This document shows, in pieces, positions 17,553 through 25,489 of a DNA stretch of 64,000 nt. Made by a program: the position numbers and the translations under genes. The stretch is from Streptomyces sp. NBC_01571. Lineage in GTDB: Bacteria > Actinomycetota > Actinomycetes > Streptomycetales > Streptomycetaceae. The DNA lies in contig NZ_JAPEPZ010000001.1 of NCBI RefSeq assembly GCF_026339875.1, positions 9,052,001 through 9,116,000 on the forward strand. The letters are read 5' to 3'. Below the pieces are notes generated by a model, which was not told the origin of the DNA, did no database searches, and worked only from the letters and a program-made list of their open reading frames with translations. Within the stretch, counting starts at the first letter, position 1. Every line of letters begins with the position of its first letter.

Positions 17553-18020
17553 TTAAGCGACCCGGTCGGACGTCGGCCAGACGTACGGCAGATCGTCGGG
17601 AACGTCCGGGAAGAACGGGGTGTAGATCTCCGGTGCCTTGCGCACCAGTGCCGACTGGTGGCTGCGGTGGAAGGCGGGGTCTCCCAGCCACGGTGGCAGC
17701 TCGTCGTCGTCGGCGAGCTGCTCCTGGACACGTACGGTGGCGCCGGGACGGTACCGGGCGAAGTCGGTGGTGAGTGTGGAAGCGCAGGTGTCGGCGCGTG
17801 CTTCCGCCGCCCACATGGCGCACACGTCCAGGCCGTAGCGGACCAGGGCCTCCTCGTAGCCGATCCACATGCGTACCGCGGGATGGTGCCGCCATCCGTA
17901 GTCGGGCACGGTCAGGCCGCGCAGCACCTGGAGGGCCTCGACTCTCTGTTTGCCCAGACGTGCCTGGTCCAGGACCGCGGCGGACTGCATGAAGTCGGGA
18001 TACGGGAGAAAGGTCTGCAC
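17553..18020 (-). CDS. MSMEG_6728 family protein
   Basis: A 155-residue protein that starts MQTFLPYPDFMQSAAVLD and carries QARLGKQRVEALQVLRGL and GWRHHPAVRMWIGYE. These strings recall the MSMEG_6728 family, which is related to the pyrimidine-dimer DNA glycosylase fold of T4 endonuclease V. The biological role is not established. It lacks a signal peptide and is likely cytosolic. It stands alone between the HAD gene and a STAS-like gene, all on the same strand but with gaps of over 130 bases, so an operon is not assumed. Confidence 0.75.
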   Translation of the reverse strand: MQTFLPYPDFMQSAAVLDQARLGKQRVEALQVLRGLTVPDYGWRHHPAVRMWIGYEEALVRYGLDVCAMWAAEARADTCASTLTTDFARYRPGATVRVQEQLADDDELPPWLGDPAFHRSHQSALVRKAPEIYTPFFPDVPDDLPYVWPTSDRVA

Positions 18021-18262
18021 GCAGGATGACTACCGCGGTGGCCCGGTTCCCAGACGGTCGATTCGGGTGCGTCGCCCGCGATGTCAGGCGCGGGCGCGAT
18101 GGACCGGGCCGCGGGAACGCCGCCGCGCTTCCGGCTTCACACCCTGCCCGGCCTGGCGCGGGACCAGGCCGGCGAGGGATGTCCGAGGCACCGTCCGGTG
18201 CTGCCGCGCTGTGCCGTTGTTTCCCGATCCCGATCCCGATGCCGATGCGATGCCGGTGCCGG

Positions 18263-18610
18263 TCACGCGGCAGTGGCGAATGCCGTGGCGATGGCTGTTT
18301 CGGTGCGGGCGTGGACGACCAGACGCGGTCCGTGGGGAGTGACCTGGGCCTCGAAGGCGCGACGGGCGGCAGCGCTGGGGGTGGCTACCGACATGAGAAC
18401 GCTGAGTCGGCTGCACATGCGGTGGGCGTGCAGGACCGCAGCGATCACGGCTGCGGTCGCGGCGGCGCTGAGGACGATCACGACGGGCGCGGGGCTGTGA
18501 GCGTGGATGAGGTCGCTGATGTACTGGGGAAGAAGGTCGCGGCTGTCGCCGGCCGGGTCGTCGTTCAGCGTGAGGACAAGTACGCCTCGCTCGACCGAGT
18601 GAGTCAGCAT
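18263..18610 (-). CDS. STAS/anti-sigma-antagonist-like small protein, unknown function
   Basis: A 115-residue protein beginning MLTHSVERGVLVLTLNDDP. It alternates hydrophobic strands and helices (APVVIVLSAAATAAVIAAVL, RLSVLMSVATPSAAARRAF) in a pattern like a small alpha/beta STAS domain, but I see no clear phosphorylatable serine motif. Neighbours (hemerythrin and an anti-sigma-type ATPase) fit a general-stress setting. The ATG at 18610 is used because the upstream in-frame stretch looks non-coding. The 3' flank at about 18218-18262 contains short CCGATC/CCGATG tandem repeats. Confidence 0.55.
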   Translation of the reverse strand: MLTHSVERGVLVLTLNDDPAGDSRDLLPQYISDLIHAHSPAPVVIVLSAAATAAVIAAVLHAHRMCSRLSVLMSVATPSAAARRAFEAQVTPHGPRLVVHARTETAIATAFATAA

Positions 18611-18767
18611 CCGCTTCACGCTTCTTCCGGTGGGCCCGAGTGTCTGCTTCGCGAGTACCCCGTGCCGCTCGTGCGATGCGCCAGGTAGCCGTAGCGCCGA
18701 CTGCCGCCCCTGTCGCAGAAGTTGAGCCCGGCGGGGGTCCGGGGAAGAGCTGTGAGGTGTGTGGGGG

Positions 18768-19256
18768 CTACTGGTCCGCACTGGGTACGGCCAGGGGGTC
18801 ACCCGGTGCCCTGTTCTTCGCCTTCTCCATCTGGTCGCCGAGTTCGGTGAGGCGGTTGCGCCCCATGGCCTTGCGGACCTCGGGAAACCACTCCTTCTCC
18901 TCTTCCTCGACGTGGTGGCGGACGTTCTCCATGAGGACGGTCATCTTGGCGTCGAACCGCTCGTCGCTCGCGTCGAGGTCCTTGAGCTCCGAGAGCATCC
19001 ACAGCACGACGTGGTGTTCCTCGACGCTTTCCAGGACGTGATCCCTGGTGTCGGGGGCGGCCTCGCGGGCGGCCGGGTAGAAGATCTTCTCCTCGATCCA
19101 GGTGTGGGTGGTGAGTTCCTCGATCACCTGGTCGGCGATCTTCCGCTTCTCGGCGTGGGCGTCGGCGCCGGCCTTCTCGAACTGTTTGAACAGTTTCTCC
19201 ACCGTCTTGTGGTCATCCTTGAGCAGCACGATCCCGTCCACGGGGCTCTCCTCCAT
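18768..19256 (-). CDS. Hemerythrin-like (HHE) domain protein
   Basis: A 162-residue four-helix protein with His/Glu ligands for a non-haem di-iron site: LLKDDHKTVEKLF, THTWIEEKIFYPA, VEEHHVVLWML and VRHHVEEEEKEWFP. Such proteins bind oxygen or sense nitric or oxidative stress. The C-terminus has a charged tail with QMEKAKNR. A promoter of the SigB type (GTGT, 15 bases, GGGTAC) lies 50 bases before the ATG, which fits its usual place in the stress regulon. A perfect 16-base GC palindrome at 19281-19296 lies between promoter and gene and could also end transcription from the ATPase gene upstream. Confidence 0.88.
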   Translation of the reverse strand: MEESPVDGIVLLKDDHKTVEKLFKQFEKAGADAHAEKRKIADQVIEELTTHTWIEEKIFYPAAREAAPDTRDHVLESVEEHHVVLWMLSELKDLDASDERFDAKMTVLMENVRHHVEEEEKEWFPEVRKAMGRNRLTELGDQMEKAKNRAPGDPLAVPSADQ

Positions 19257-19305
19257 GTCGCTTCATCTCGGTACCGGGCAGGGTGGCCGGCCACCCCGAC
19301 GCCGT

Positions 19306-19330
19306 GTACCCGAAGCGGGGGCGGGGACAC
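19306..19330 (-). promoter_or_regulatory. SigB-type promoter of the hemerythrin gene
   Basis: On the minus strand GTGT, a 15-base spacer and GGGTAC match the Streptomyces SigB consensus GNNT-N14-16-GGGTAY. The extended -10 GGGTACACGGC is repeated exactly upstream of the neighbouring ATPase gene, at about 19921-19931. Confidence 0.55.
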
Positions 19331-19433
19331 CGCTCGCCGGAGAGGGATGGCCCGGACAGGCGACCCACCTACGCCGAACGCCGACGCTCCGCGCGGCGGC
19401 CTCCCGACGGCGTAGAGAGTGCATCCGCCGCGG

Positions 19434-19883
19434 TCACGCGGTGGCGAGGATGACGTCGGCCGTGATGCGTTTGCCGACGGAGGTCTGCTCCACGGTGACG
19501 GTGCGGGCGAGGGCTGCGACGATCTCCAGCCCGTGCTGGCGGATGCGTGACGGATCCGTGGCTCTGGCGGTCGGCAGGACGGGGCTGCTGTCCCAGAGCT
19601 CGACCCGCAGTACGGGGCCGGTGGTGCGCAGGTGCAGCAGCGCCGGTCCGGGGGCGTACTTGCGGGCGTTGGTGACGAGTTCACTGACGATCAGCTGAAC
19701 GACCTGCACCGTGTCCGCCGCCACCGGGGTGCCGTACTCGGCCTTCACCTTCGTGAGGAAAGCGGCTGCGAGGTGGCGGGCCTGCGCGATGCGCGAGCCG
19801 TCGCCGTCCAGGGTGAGTGAGGCCTTCAGCTCCGGGGCAGCGCCGGGCTGTCCCAAGCCCGAGTCCCCGGATGTTGCGTCCAT
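19434..19883 (-). CDS. ATP-binding anti-sigma-type regulatory protein (HATPase_c_2)
   Basis: A 149-residue GHKL ATPase of the RsbW/SpoIIAB type. The N box is LIVSELVTNARKYAPG, with Glu and Asn for Mg-ATP binding. A shortened G box region is RIRQHGLEIVAALARTV, with only one clear glycine-type turn. Proteins like this bind and inhibit a partner sigma factor or phosphorylate an anti-anti-sigma factor. The ATG at 19883 is chosen; upstream codons are Arg-rich and unlike coding sequence. GGGTACACGGC at about 19921-19931 on this strand could be a SigB-type -10, although no GNNT lies at the correct distance. Confidence 0.82.
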   Translation of the reverse strand: MDATSGDSGLGQPGAAPELKASLTLDGDGSRIAQARHLAAAFLTKVKAEYGTPVAADTVQVVQLIVSELVTNARKYAPGPALLHLRTTGPVLRVELWDSSPVLPTARATDPSRIRQHGLEIVAALARTVTVEQTSVGKRITADVILATA

Positions 19884-20043
19884 GCGTGCCCGCTTCCGTC
19901 TCCCGCCGGTTACCCCTCCGGGCGCCGTGTACCCCAGCCGGGCACGTCTCCTGTGGCGAGCCACCCATCCGCTCGTCGATCACCCGGACCATCACCGCGG
20001 GTGCCGCGGAGAACATGAGGGAGAACGGGAGTGTCCGGGCGGC

Positions 20044-20479
20044 TCAGGCCGGGTTCCCGGTCTGGTCTGCGAAGACCATGCGAGTGCCACGGGCCGTGTC
20101 CATGTACTCGCGCGCTCGGTGGATCAGTCCGTCGCGAAGCTCGAAGACGGAGCAGTAGTCGTTGCTGTAGCCGTTCCCGTTGGACAGCGTCGCCTCCATG
20201 GTCTCTTCCACGACGACGATGTCGCCATCGGCGTGAAAGCCACGGAAGGTGACCGCGACGTCCTCGGTGAAGAGCCGGGGGAAGTCGATGGTCAGGAACC
20301 GCACGATGGCTTCCCTGCCGACCATGTGGTGGGTCACGTCAAGCGCGACGGCTGTCGCGTTCCCCGCCGGGGCCAGCCATCGCGCGTCCTCGTCGAAGAA
20401 CGCCGCGATCCTTCTGGCGTCACGGGGCGCGAACGCCTGCCATGCTCGCCTGACGATTTCACGGCTGCTGCGAAGTCAT
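20044..20479 (-). pseudogene. NTF2/SnoaL-like protein with a frameshifted 5' end
   Basis: An ATG at 20479 with TCG CAG CAG following gives MTSQQP and then a stop. One base out of frame, the strand reads REIVRRAWQAFAPRDARR and AAFFDEDARWLAPAGNATA, then joins smoothly to MVGREAIVRFLTIDF and GFHADGDIVVVEETMEAT. This is a typical NTF2-like fold of about 140 residues (SnoaL, limonene-epoxide-hydrolase-like). Removing one C from the CC at about 20463-20464 would restore the whole frame. The longest frame with an ordinary start is GTG 20337 to 20044 (97 residues), which lacks the first helix. The substrate is unknown. Confidence 0.6.
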
Positions 20480-20698
20480 GGCCGCGAGCCTAGGCAGCCC
20501 TGCCCGGGCGGGTCCGGCGGTTTTCCGGCGTGGTCACTCAGGCGGTGCCGCCGTCTTCCGACGGCATGGCCTCGCCGGCGACGGACGGGCGACGGCTTCG
20601 CTGAACTCGCCCGCTCCCCGGATCCGGACACCGGGCGCTGACGGAGTTGTCGCGGCCGTGGTCACCGCGGAGGCCGGCCTCACCGTGCGCCGCCGGTG

Positions 20699-21268
20699 TC
20701 AATCGGCTACGACGACGACCGTTTCGATCAGTTGCAGGGCCGCCGCATCGGTACGGGCCGTGTCCTGGGTGACCAGGCGGTCCTGGCACAGTCCGCGCAG
20801 GCCGGACACCAGCAGAGTGGCCCCTGCTTGCGCTTGTCGCGGTTGATGGCCCAGCCGTAGGAAGGCGGCTTCGATCGGGTTGACCAGGGCTTCGATGGAT
20901 TCGGTGGCGAGGCTGCCGTACTGGTTCGGGTCGGTGGTGGCGAGGCTGAGCAGCTCCAGCAGCAGGCGCACCGGTCCGGACTGCTCCCCGACGGTGATCG
21001 CCTCCCACAGGGCGACGGCGGCACGGCGCAGGCCGTCGGTGTCGTCGACGTCGTCGAACAGCGCGTGGGCGTCGGGATGGCGCGCTGCCCAGACCTGGGC
21101 GAGCAGGTTCTCGCGGCTGCCGAAGTAGTACAGCAGCATGCGCTTGCTGGTACCGATCGCCTGCGCGAGCGGACTGAGCGACATCTGTGCGAGTCCGTGG
21201 AGCTGGAGGTACTGCACGACCTGTTCCAGCAGTTCGGCGCGCTTTTCGACGTTGAGGGGGCGGGCCAC
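20699..21268 (-). CDS. TetR/AcrR family regulator of the adjacent regulon
   Basis: A 189-residue regulator starting at GTG 21268 (ARPLNVEKRAELLEQVVQYL). The HTH reads MSLSPLAQAIGTSKRMLLYYF, with the usual YYF end of the recognition helix. The C-terminal ligand domain is helical (VRLLLELLSLATTDPNQYG). The gene is divergent from the membrane-protein gene, and the gap holds two copies of a 16-bp palindrome, each inside a promoter spacer. The same pair recurs before the acetoacetate-decarboxylase-like gene at 24 kb, so this protein probably represses itself and both genes. An upstream GTG (21304) lies inside the predicted -10 and is less likely. Confidence 0.83.
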   Translation of the reverse strand: MARPLNVEKRAELLEQVVQYLQLHGLAQMSLSPLAQAIGTSKRMLLYYFGSRENLLAQVWAARHPDAHALFDDVDDTDGLRRAAVALWEAITVGEQSGPVRLLLELLSLATTDPNQYGSLATESIEALVNPIEAAFLRLGHQPRQAQAGATLLVSGLRGLCQDRLVTQDTARTDAAALQLIETVVVVAD

Positions 21269-21271
21269 ACT

Positions 21272-21327
21272 TTGACTGTACCGGTCGGAACGTTTACGGT
21301 CCACTTGTAAGTGTTCCGATTGGTACG
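21272..21327. promoter_or_regulatory. Divergent promoters with twin TetR operators
   Basis: On the plus strand TTGACT (21272-21277) and TACGGT (21295-21300) are 17 bases apart. The palindrome TGTACCGGTCGGAACG fills the spacer (21277-21292). On the minus strand TTAACG and TACAAG are 16 bases apart, with TGTTCCGATTGGTACG (21312-21327) over the -35 and spacer. Both palindromes fit TGTWCCGRTYGGWACG. Binding would shut both promoters. Confidence 0.75.
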
Positions 21328-21526
21328 TTAATGAGGTGTGTCATGGCGAGGGCCGGGTGCCGGGGCGAGCGAGTGGTGTCGTGAAGGAGTCGGCCCGGAC
21401 GGCGAGCGGGTGGGGTGGGGCGCGGCCGGGCGGCGGAGGAGGCGGGTCCGTGGCGAAGGGGTCCGCCACGGTCCGCCGTGCCACTCGCGGGCCCGGCCGG
21501 TGAGGGGCCGGAGCGGGGGACAGGCG

Positions 21527-22936
21527 GTGTCATCGGTCAGGATCCTCGCCGAGACCCTGTGGTTTCCGGTGGCACTCTTCCTGGGCTTCCTCTTCTGCTT
21601 CGCCCCCGCCCTGCACGCGCCCCAGCCGCATCACGCCAAGGTGGTGGTCGCGAGCCGTGCCCAGGAGGCGAGGGTCGAGACCGCGCTGCGTCGCCAGTAC
21701 CCCGGAGGTTTCGACGTCACCGCCGTGCCGTACGCCCGATCGGCCCGGCAGGCGGTGCTGCACCGGAGGGCGGTGGCGGGCTACGTCGGCGGCCGTCATC
21801 CGGTGCTCTACGTCGCCAGAGCCAACGGGACGTCCCTCATGCAGGCGCTGAGCAAGGAGTTCACCGGGCTCACGTCCGCCAGGAGCGGGCCCCTCGCCGT
21901 GACGGACGTGGCGCCCACCGTCAGCAAGGACATGACCGGTACCACGCTGGCCTACCTCGGGACCGCCTGGAACATCCCGGGCTACCTGGTCGCGACGACC
22001 CTGCTGCGTGCGGTGACCTTCAGCCGCCGCAGGAAACTGCTGACGATCGCGGGCGTCGCCGCCCTCTTCGCCGGCCTCGGTGACCTCGTCGGCGTCGGCC
22101 TCGGTTACCTGCCGAACGATCCCGCTGCCCTCGGGATCGCCTTCCTGCTCACGACGGCCGTGGCCACGTTCTGCTCCGGCCTGGCGCCGTTCACCAGGCA
22201 GTTCTTCCCAGGGGTGGGGATGGGCCTGTTCATCGTGCTGAGCACCCCCACCAGCGGGGTGGCCCCCGTGCCGATGCTCCCCGCCTTCTTCCAGCACGTG
22301 CACCACGTCATGCCGCTGGGCAACGCGGTGGACGCCCTCCGGGGGGTCCTGTACTTCCACGGGGCAGGGGTGCTCGGGCCCGTCCTCGTGCTGTGCGCAT
22401 GGATCACGGCGGGTGGCGGACTGCTGGGCCTCGACGCCTGGCGTCAACACCGCGCAGCCGCACGGCGGGACACCGGTGCCGAGTCGGACGACGCGGCGGC
22501 TCCGTTGGTGGAGGATCCGTCCCTGGAGATCGCGACGCCCGTGGCGATGCCGGGGCGAGGCCACCACTTCGGTGAACCCGTGCCGTCGCTCGTGGGCACC
22601 GTTCGCGACGGGGCGCTGCTGCCGTTGCGCCATGTCGCGGTCACCGTGATGGACAACAGCGGACGGCAGTTGGTGCGTGCCGCGACGAACGCGCGGGGCG
22701 AGTACGCCGTGGCGGGACTGCCCTTGGGGGACGTCACCGTCGTCGCCTCGTCACCCGGCAGAAGGCCGCAGGTCCATCGGCGGCTGCTGGAGCAGGGCTC
22801 GGTCGTCCGCGCCGACTTCACTCTGCGCGGCCGCTGCGGCGGGGACGCGCCTTCACCGACGGCTGTGCCTGTGCGGCGCGCCTCCGGGGAACTGACCGCC
22901 CGTCATCCCCCCGTACCCGCGGACGCGGACCGCTGA
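21527..22936 (+). CDS. ABC-2/YhgE-type membrane protein with C-terminal carboxypeptidase-regulatory-like domain
   Basis: A protein of about 469 residues from GTG 21527. One N-terminal helix (LAETLWFPVALFLGFLFCFA) precedes an extracytoplasmic segment of about 130 residues. Five further hydrophobic segments follow, including IPGYLVATTLLRAVTF, LLTIAGVAALFAGLGDLVGV and PVLVLCAWITAGGGLLG. This resembles the YhgE/Pip and ABC-2 permease group. After residue 375 a small beta domain (SLVGTVRDGALLPLRHVAVT, then GEYAVAGLPLGDVTVVAS) matches the CarboxypepD_reg/CnaB-like fold, which is rare on such permeases. It is transcribed from the TetR-controlled promoter with a leader of about 220 bases. No ATPase gene is adjacent. 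Possible roles are export or envelope stress; none is proven. Confidence 0.7.
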   Translation: MSSVRILAETLWFPVALFLGFLFCFAPALHAPQPHHAKVVVASRAQEARVETALRRQYPGGFDVTAVPYARSARQAVLHRRAVAGYVGGRHPVLYVARANGTSLMQALSKEFTGLTSARSGPLAVTDVAPTVSKDMTGTTLAYLGTAWNIPGYLVATTLLRAVTFSRRRKLLTIAGVAALFAGLGDLVGVGLGYLPNDPAALGIAFLLTTAVATFCSGLAPFTRQFFPGVGMGLFIVLSTPTSGVAPVPMLPAFFQHVHHVMPLGNAVDALRGVLYFHGAGVLGPVLVLCAWITAGGGLLGLDAWRQHRAAARRDTGAESDDAAAPLVEDPSLEIATPVAMPGRGHHFGEPVPSLVGTVRDGALLPLRHVAVTVMDNSGRQLVRAATNARGEYAVAGLPLGDVTVVASSPGRRPQVHRRLLEQGSVVRADFTLRGRCGGDAPSPTAVPVRRASGELTARHPPVPADADR

Positions 22937-23052
22937 GCCGCGGAGAACCACGGTGAGCCACGGCGGAGGTGTTGTCCGTGCGCCGATCGTCGCGCCGGGA
23001 CGGGATCGAGGCGCACGGTGGCCGGGACCCACTTTCGGGTGGTGGCTTGGTC

Positions 23053-23123
23053 GGGGGTGGGGTGGCGGGGTGTGGCGGGTGTGGGGTGGGGGCGGGTGTG
23101 GGGAAGGGGTGTGGGTGTGTTGG
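23053..23123 (+). repeat. G/T-rich tract in the duplicated leader
   Basis: About 70 bases of runs of 3 to 5 G separated by T, GT or C, with almost no A or C. It fits the G-quadruplex pattern several times over on the sense strand and recurs unchanged at 44302-44372. Confidence 0.7.
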
Positions 23124-23355
23124 TGCGTCAACTTGGTGCGTTCGGCGGGTGAATGGTCGGTACATGTGAGTGTTACGGCGGTATGGATGATCCGTAACGC
23201 ACCTCCAGGTATCGCCCACATCGGGTCGGGGTGGGGGCATGGTGTGGGTGTCGGCCAGTGAGGGCCGGCCGTACCACTCGCACACGCAGTCCCGCCCGTA
23301 CGGTCTGGAACAGGCCGGTGGGGGTGGGGGTGCCAGCACCATGTAGGGGGACTTC

Positions 23356-23823
23356 ATGTCCGCATCTGTGACTGTCCGTCGTCTTGCCGCTGCCGCGGTG
23401 ACCGTGGCCGCGGTGGCCGGGGCGTCGGCGCTGCCGGCCTCTGCCGCCGACCATGGGCCCCGGCCGCGTGCGGCGGTGCAGATCAGCCACGTGCACTACG
23501 ACTCCCCGGGCCGTCATCACCGTCAGGACCTGAACGACGAGTGGGTGGACATCACCAACACCACCCGTCAGGCGGTGAACCTGGACCGGTGGACGCTGTC
23601 GGACCGTGACGGGCGTACGTACACCTTCCGCCACTACCGTCTGGGCGGCCGTGCCACCGTCCGTGTCCACACCGGTGTCGGCCGTGACACCTTCCGTGAC
23701 CTCTACCAGGACCGTCGTTCGTCGGTGTGGGACAGGCGTGCCGACACCGCGACCCTGCGCAACGACCACCGCCGCCTCGTCGACACCGTGACCTGGGGCG
23801 GCCACCGCGGCGGCCGCCACTGA
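23356..23823 (+). CDS. Secreted lamin-tail-domain (LTD) protein, copy 1
   Basis: A 155-residue secreted protein. Residues 1-31 form a signal peptide ending LPASAAD. Residues 40-150 form one LTD beta-sandwich: VQISHVHYDSPG, LNDEWVDITNTTRQAVNLD, WTLSDRDGRTYTFRHYRL, GRATVRVHTGVG and LVDTVTWGG. Bacterial LTDs are often found on exported proteins and are thought to mediate adhesion or binding, but this one has no enzyme attached. AGGGGGA precedes the ATG. Upstream lies a 7-bp inverted repeat (GTTACGG/CCGTAAC, 23172-23198). The protein is identical to the second copy at 44605 except for Arg/Lys at residue 127. Confidence 0.9.
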   Translation: MSASVTVRRLAAAAVTVAAVAGASALPASAADHGPRPRAAVQISHVHYDSPGRHHRQDLNDEWVDITNTTRQAVNLDRWTLSDRDGRTYTFRHYRLGGRATVRVHTGVGRDTFRDLYQDRRSSVWDRRADTATLRNDHRRLVDTVTWGGHRGGRH

Positions 23824-23885
23824 GCCCGTCCCATCCCTGACCGCATGACCCGGACCGACCCGGACACGGTCAGCTGACCAACCAG

Positions 23886-23919
23886 TGGCGCGCCCGGCCC
23901 ACCCGGCCCGGGCGCGCCA
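23886..23919 (+). terminator. Terminator of LTD copy 1
   Basis: TGGCGCGCCCGG and CCGGGCGCGCCA form a perfect 12-bp stem with a 10-base loop, 63 bases after the stop codon. Confidence 0.8.
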
Positions 23920-23973
23920 CCGGCATGTCCGCGCCCGGGGCGTCGGCCGATCGGGTGCGCGCGCCTGGACGAC

Positions 23974-24030
23974 TTGACTGTACCGGTCGGTACGCATACT
24001 CTTCCCGGAGTAAACGTACCAATCGGTACA
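23974..24030 (+). promoter_or_regulatory. TetR-controlled promoter of the acetoacetate-decarboxylase-like gene
   Basis: TTGACT (23974-23979) and TACTCT (23997-24002) are 17 bases apart. TGTACCGGTCGGTACG (23979-23994) lies in the spacer, and CGTACCAATCGGTACA (24015-24030) lies just after the start point. This is the same two-palindrome layout as at 21277-21327, with a 36-base offset against 35 there. Confidence 0.75.
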
Positions 24031-24090
24031 TCGATGGTTCCGGGCTGGACGCGCCTGTGCGGGCCCGGATTCCGATGCGAGGAGGAAACC

Positions 24091-24879
24091 GTGCTCCAGG
24101 GCTACACCTATCCGCTGTCGCCGCGCGGAGAGGCGAGTCTCGCCTCGGCTCCGCCGTGGCACTACGCCGGGGACCTCGTCGGCGTCGAGTTCTGGACCGA
24201 TCCGGCGGCCGCCGAGGCGACGCTCCCGGAGGGACTGAGCCCCGACCCGGAGTCGAGCGGGCGTGTGGTCGCTCTCTTCGTCGACTGGCAGTTCTCCGGG
24301 CAGAACAACGAGTACCTCGACCCGGTACGCAGTCAGTACCGCGAGTTCATGGTGCTGGTGGACGCGCGGTGGAAGGGCCGGCCGGTCTCGTGGTGCCCGT
24401 ACATCTACGTCGACAACGACCTGGCCCTGGCGCGCGGATGGGTACAGGGATTTCCGAAGAAGCTGGGAGCGGTCGCCCAGACTCGGGTCTTCGCGGCTCC
24501 TGGCAACGCGTCACCGTCGCTCGCGGCAGGCGGCCGCTTCGGAGCGTCCATGTCGGCGGCCGGGCGCTTGCTGGCGGAGGCTCGGGTGACCTTGCGGCAG
24601 CCGGCCGGTGACCCGGCCGGCCTGCTGCGCCCCACGGTCAACCTGCGGCATTTCCCGCGTCTGGCCGTGGGCGAGTACGACAAGCCCGCCGTGCACGAGT
24701 TGGTGATGGCCGAGTTCCTCGACCAGCGGATCGCCGATGTGTGGACCGGTTCCGCGGAGCTCGGCATGTTCGCGGCCCCCGGTGAGGAGTTGGCGGATCT
24801 GGCTCCCGTCCGTACCGGTACCGGCTTCCGTGCCTCCATGTCGTACACCGTGACGGGCGTGCGCCGGCTCGAGGAATAG
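24091..24879 (+). CDS. Acetoacetate decarboxylase family protein
   Basis: A 262-residue protein starting at GTG 24091 behind a strong GAGGAGG. Family features include a central [15 protein letters not shown] and [15 protein letters not shown], where the first Lys of the pair matches the Schiff-base lysine region of acetoacetate decarboxylase. The C-terminal part has the beta-cone strands ([18 protein letters not shown]). The family includes decarboxylases and aldolase-dehydratases, and the Arg/Glu residues of true decarboxylases are not clear here, so the substrate is open. The promoter carries the TetR operator pair of the gene at 20.7 kb. The protein is likely cytosolic. Confidence 0.8.
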   Translation: MLQGYTYPLSPRGEASLASAPPWHYAGDLVGVEFWTDPAAAEATLPEGLSPDPESSGRVVALFVDWQFSGQNNEYLDPVRSQYREFMVLVDARWKGRPVSWCPYIYVDNDLALARGWVQGFPKKLGAVAQTRVFAAPGNASPSLAAGGRFGASMSAAGRLLAEARVTLRQPAGDPAGLLRPTVNLRHFPRLAVGEYDKPAVHELVMAEFLDQRIADVWTGSAELGMFAAPGEELADLAPVRTGTGFRASMSYTVTGVRRLEE

Positions 24880-25489
24880 CGGCAGGGGCGCGCCGGTCCC
24901 GTCGAAAGGGACCGGAAGACCGCCAGGGTGTCGGTCGTGGTCGGCGCCGTACCGGCGGCATCGAAGACGTGTACACCGCATAGCTGCGTGCCGCATAAGA
25001 ACGCTCAGCTTCCCGGTGCTCCCGACGGAGCCGCGCTGCCACCAGGCCGCACCAATTCCCGGTCGAGCCGCCGGTTTTCACCCTCGACGAACGGGTCGAT
25101 CCCGCGGACCTGGAGATCGGATGCACCGTCAACGGAGACATCACCGCATCCACCGAGCAGCGCTCGACTCCACGACCCGACGACAGGGACATCGGCAAGT
25201 GAGCAGGAGGACAGTAGACAACTCCTAGCAGGGGGAGAGGGGCCCCTCGCCGTCTGGGACGAGCGGGTGCGTCACCCGCGGGCCGTGGTCGCCGCCCGTG
25301 TGGCACACGCGAGCGCTGTTGCCGCGTGCGAGTGGTGGATCTCCCGGCTGGGTCGTAGCGTCGTGGGAGGAGGCATCCTCCGCGTGGGAAGGCAGCCGGT
25401 CGGCGCCCGCCGTGCAGGCGGGGCCCGGTGGGCGGGCCGGACGGACGTGGGGGCCAGTGAGTCCAAGGAGAACGCGGCCGGGAGCGGAC
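24880..25489 (+). other. Gene-poor stretch with a possible gene relic
   Basis: No frame here has gene-like codon use over a useful length. At 25062-25202 the plus strand reads VEPPVFTLDERVDPADLEIG, then CTVNGDITAS and a stop. This resembles the DxxDLxxxxxVNGE segment of fumarylacetoacetate-hydrolase-fold enzymes and may be the scar of a lost gene next to the decarboxylase-like gene. The rest looks like spacer, and 25440-25489 carries the leader of the next gene. Confidence 0.3.

Larger units (their letters stand above)
23029..23935 (+). repeat. 907-bp segmental duplication, copy 1 (lamin-tail gene plus leader and terminator)
   Basis: Matches 44278-45184 in the same orientation at a constant offset of 21,249 bases. 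By eye I find only two differences: G23735/A44984 (Arg to Lys in the protein) and G23912/A45161 (in the terminator stem). The block holds a G-rich leader, the complete gene and its hairpin. No inverted ends, target-site repeats or transposase are seen at its edges. Confidence 0.95.

Noticed and set aside
23053..23123. CRISPR-like or satellite repeat
   Set aside because: G runs vary in length and lack repeat-spacer structure; no Cas gene is present.
23130..23355. c-di-AMP (ydaO-type) riboswitch in the lamin-tail leader
   Set aside because: I could not find the conserved ydaO strings; only a short inverted repeat is visible.
23029..23935. Insertion-sequence or transposon origin of the duplicated block
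   Set aside because: No transposase, no inverted terminal repeats and no target-site duplication at either copy.
25062..25202. Fumarylacetoacetate-hydrolase-like gene
   Set aside because: Only one short DxxDLxxxxxVNGD-like segment is present, with no start and no further motifs; at most a relic.
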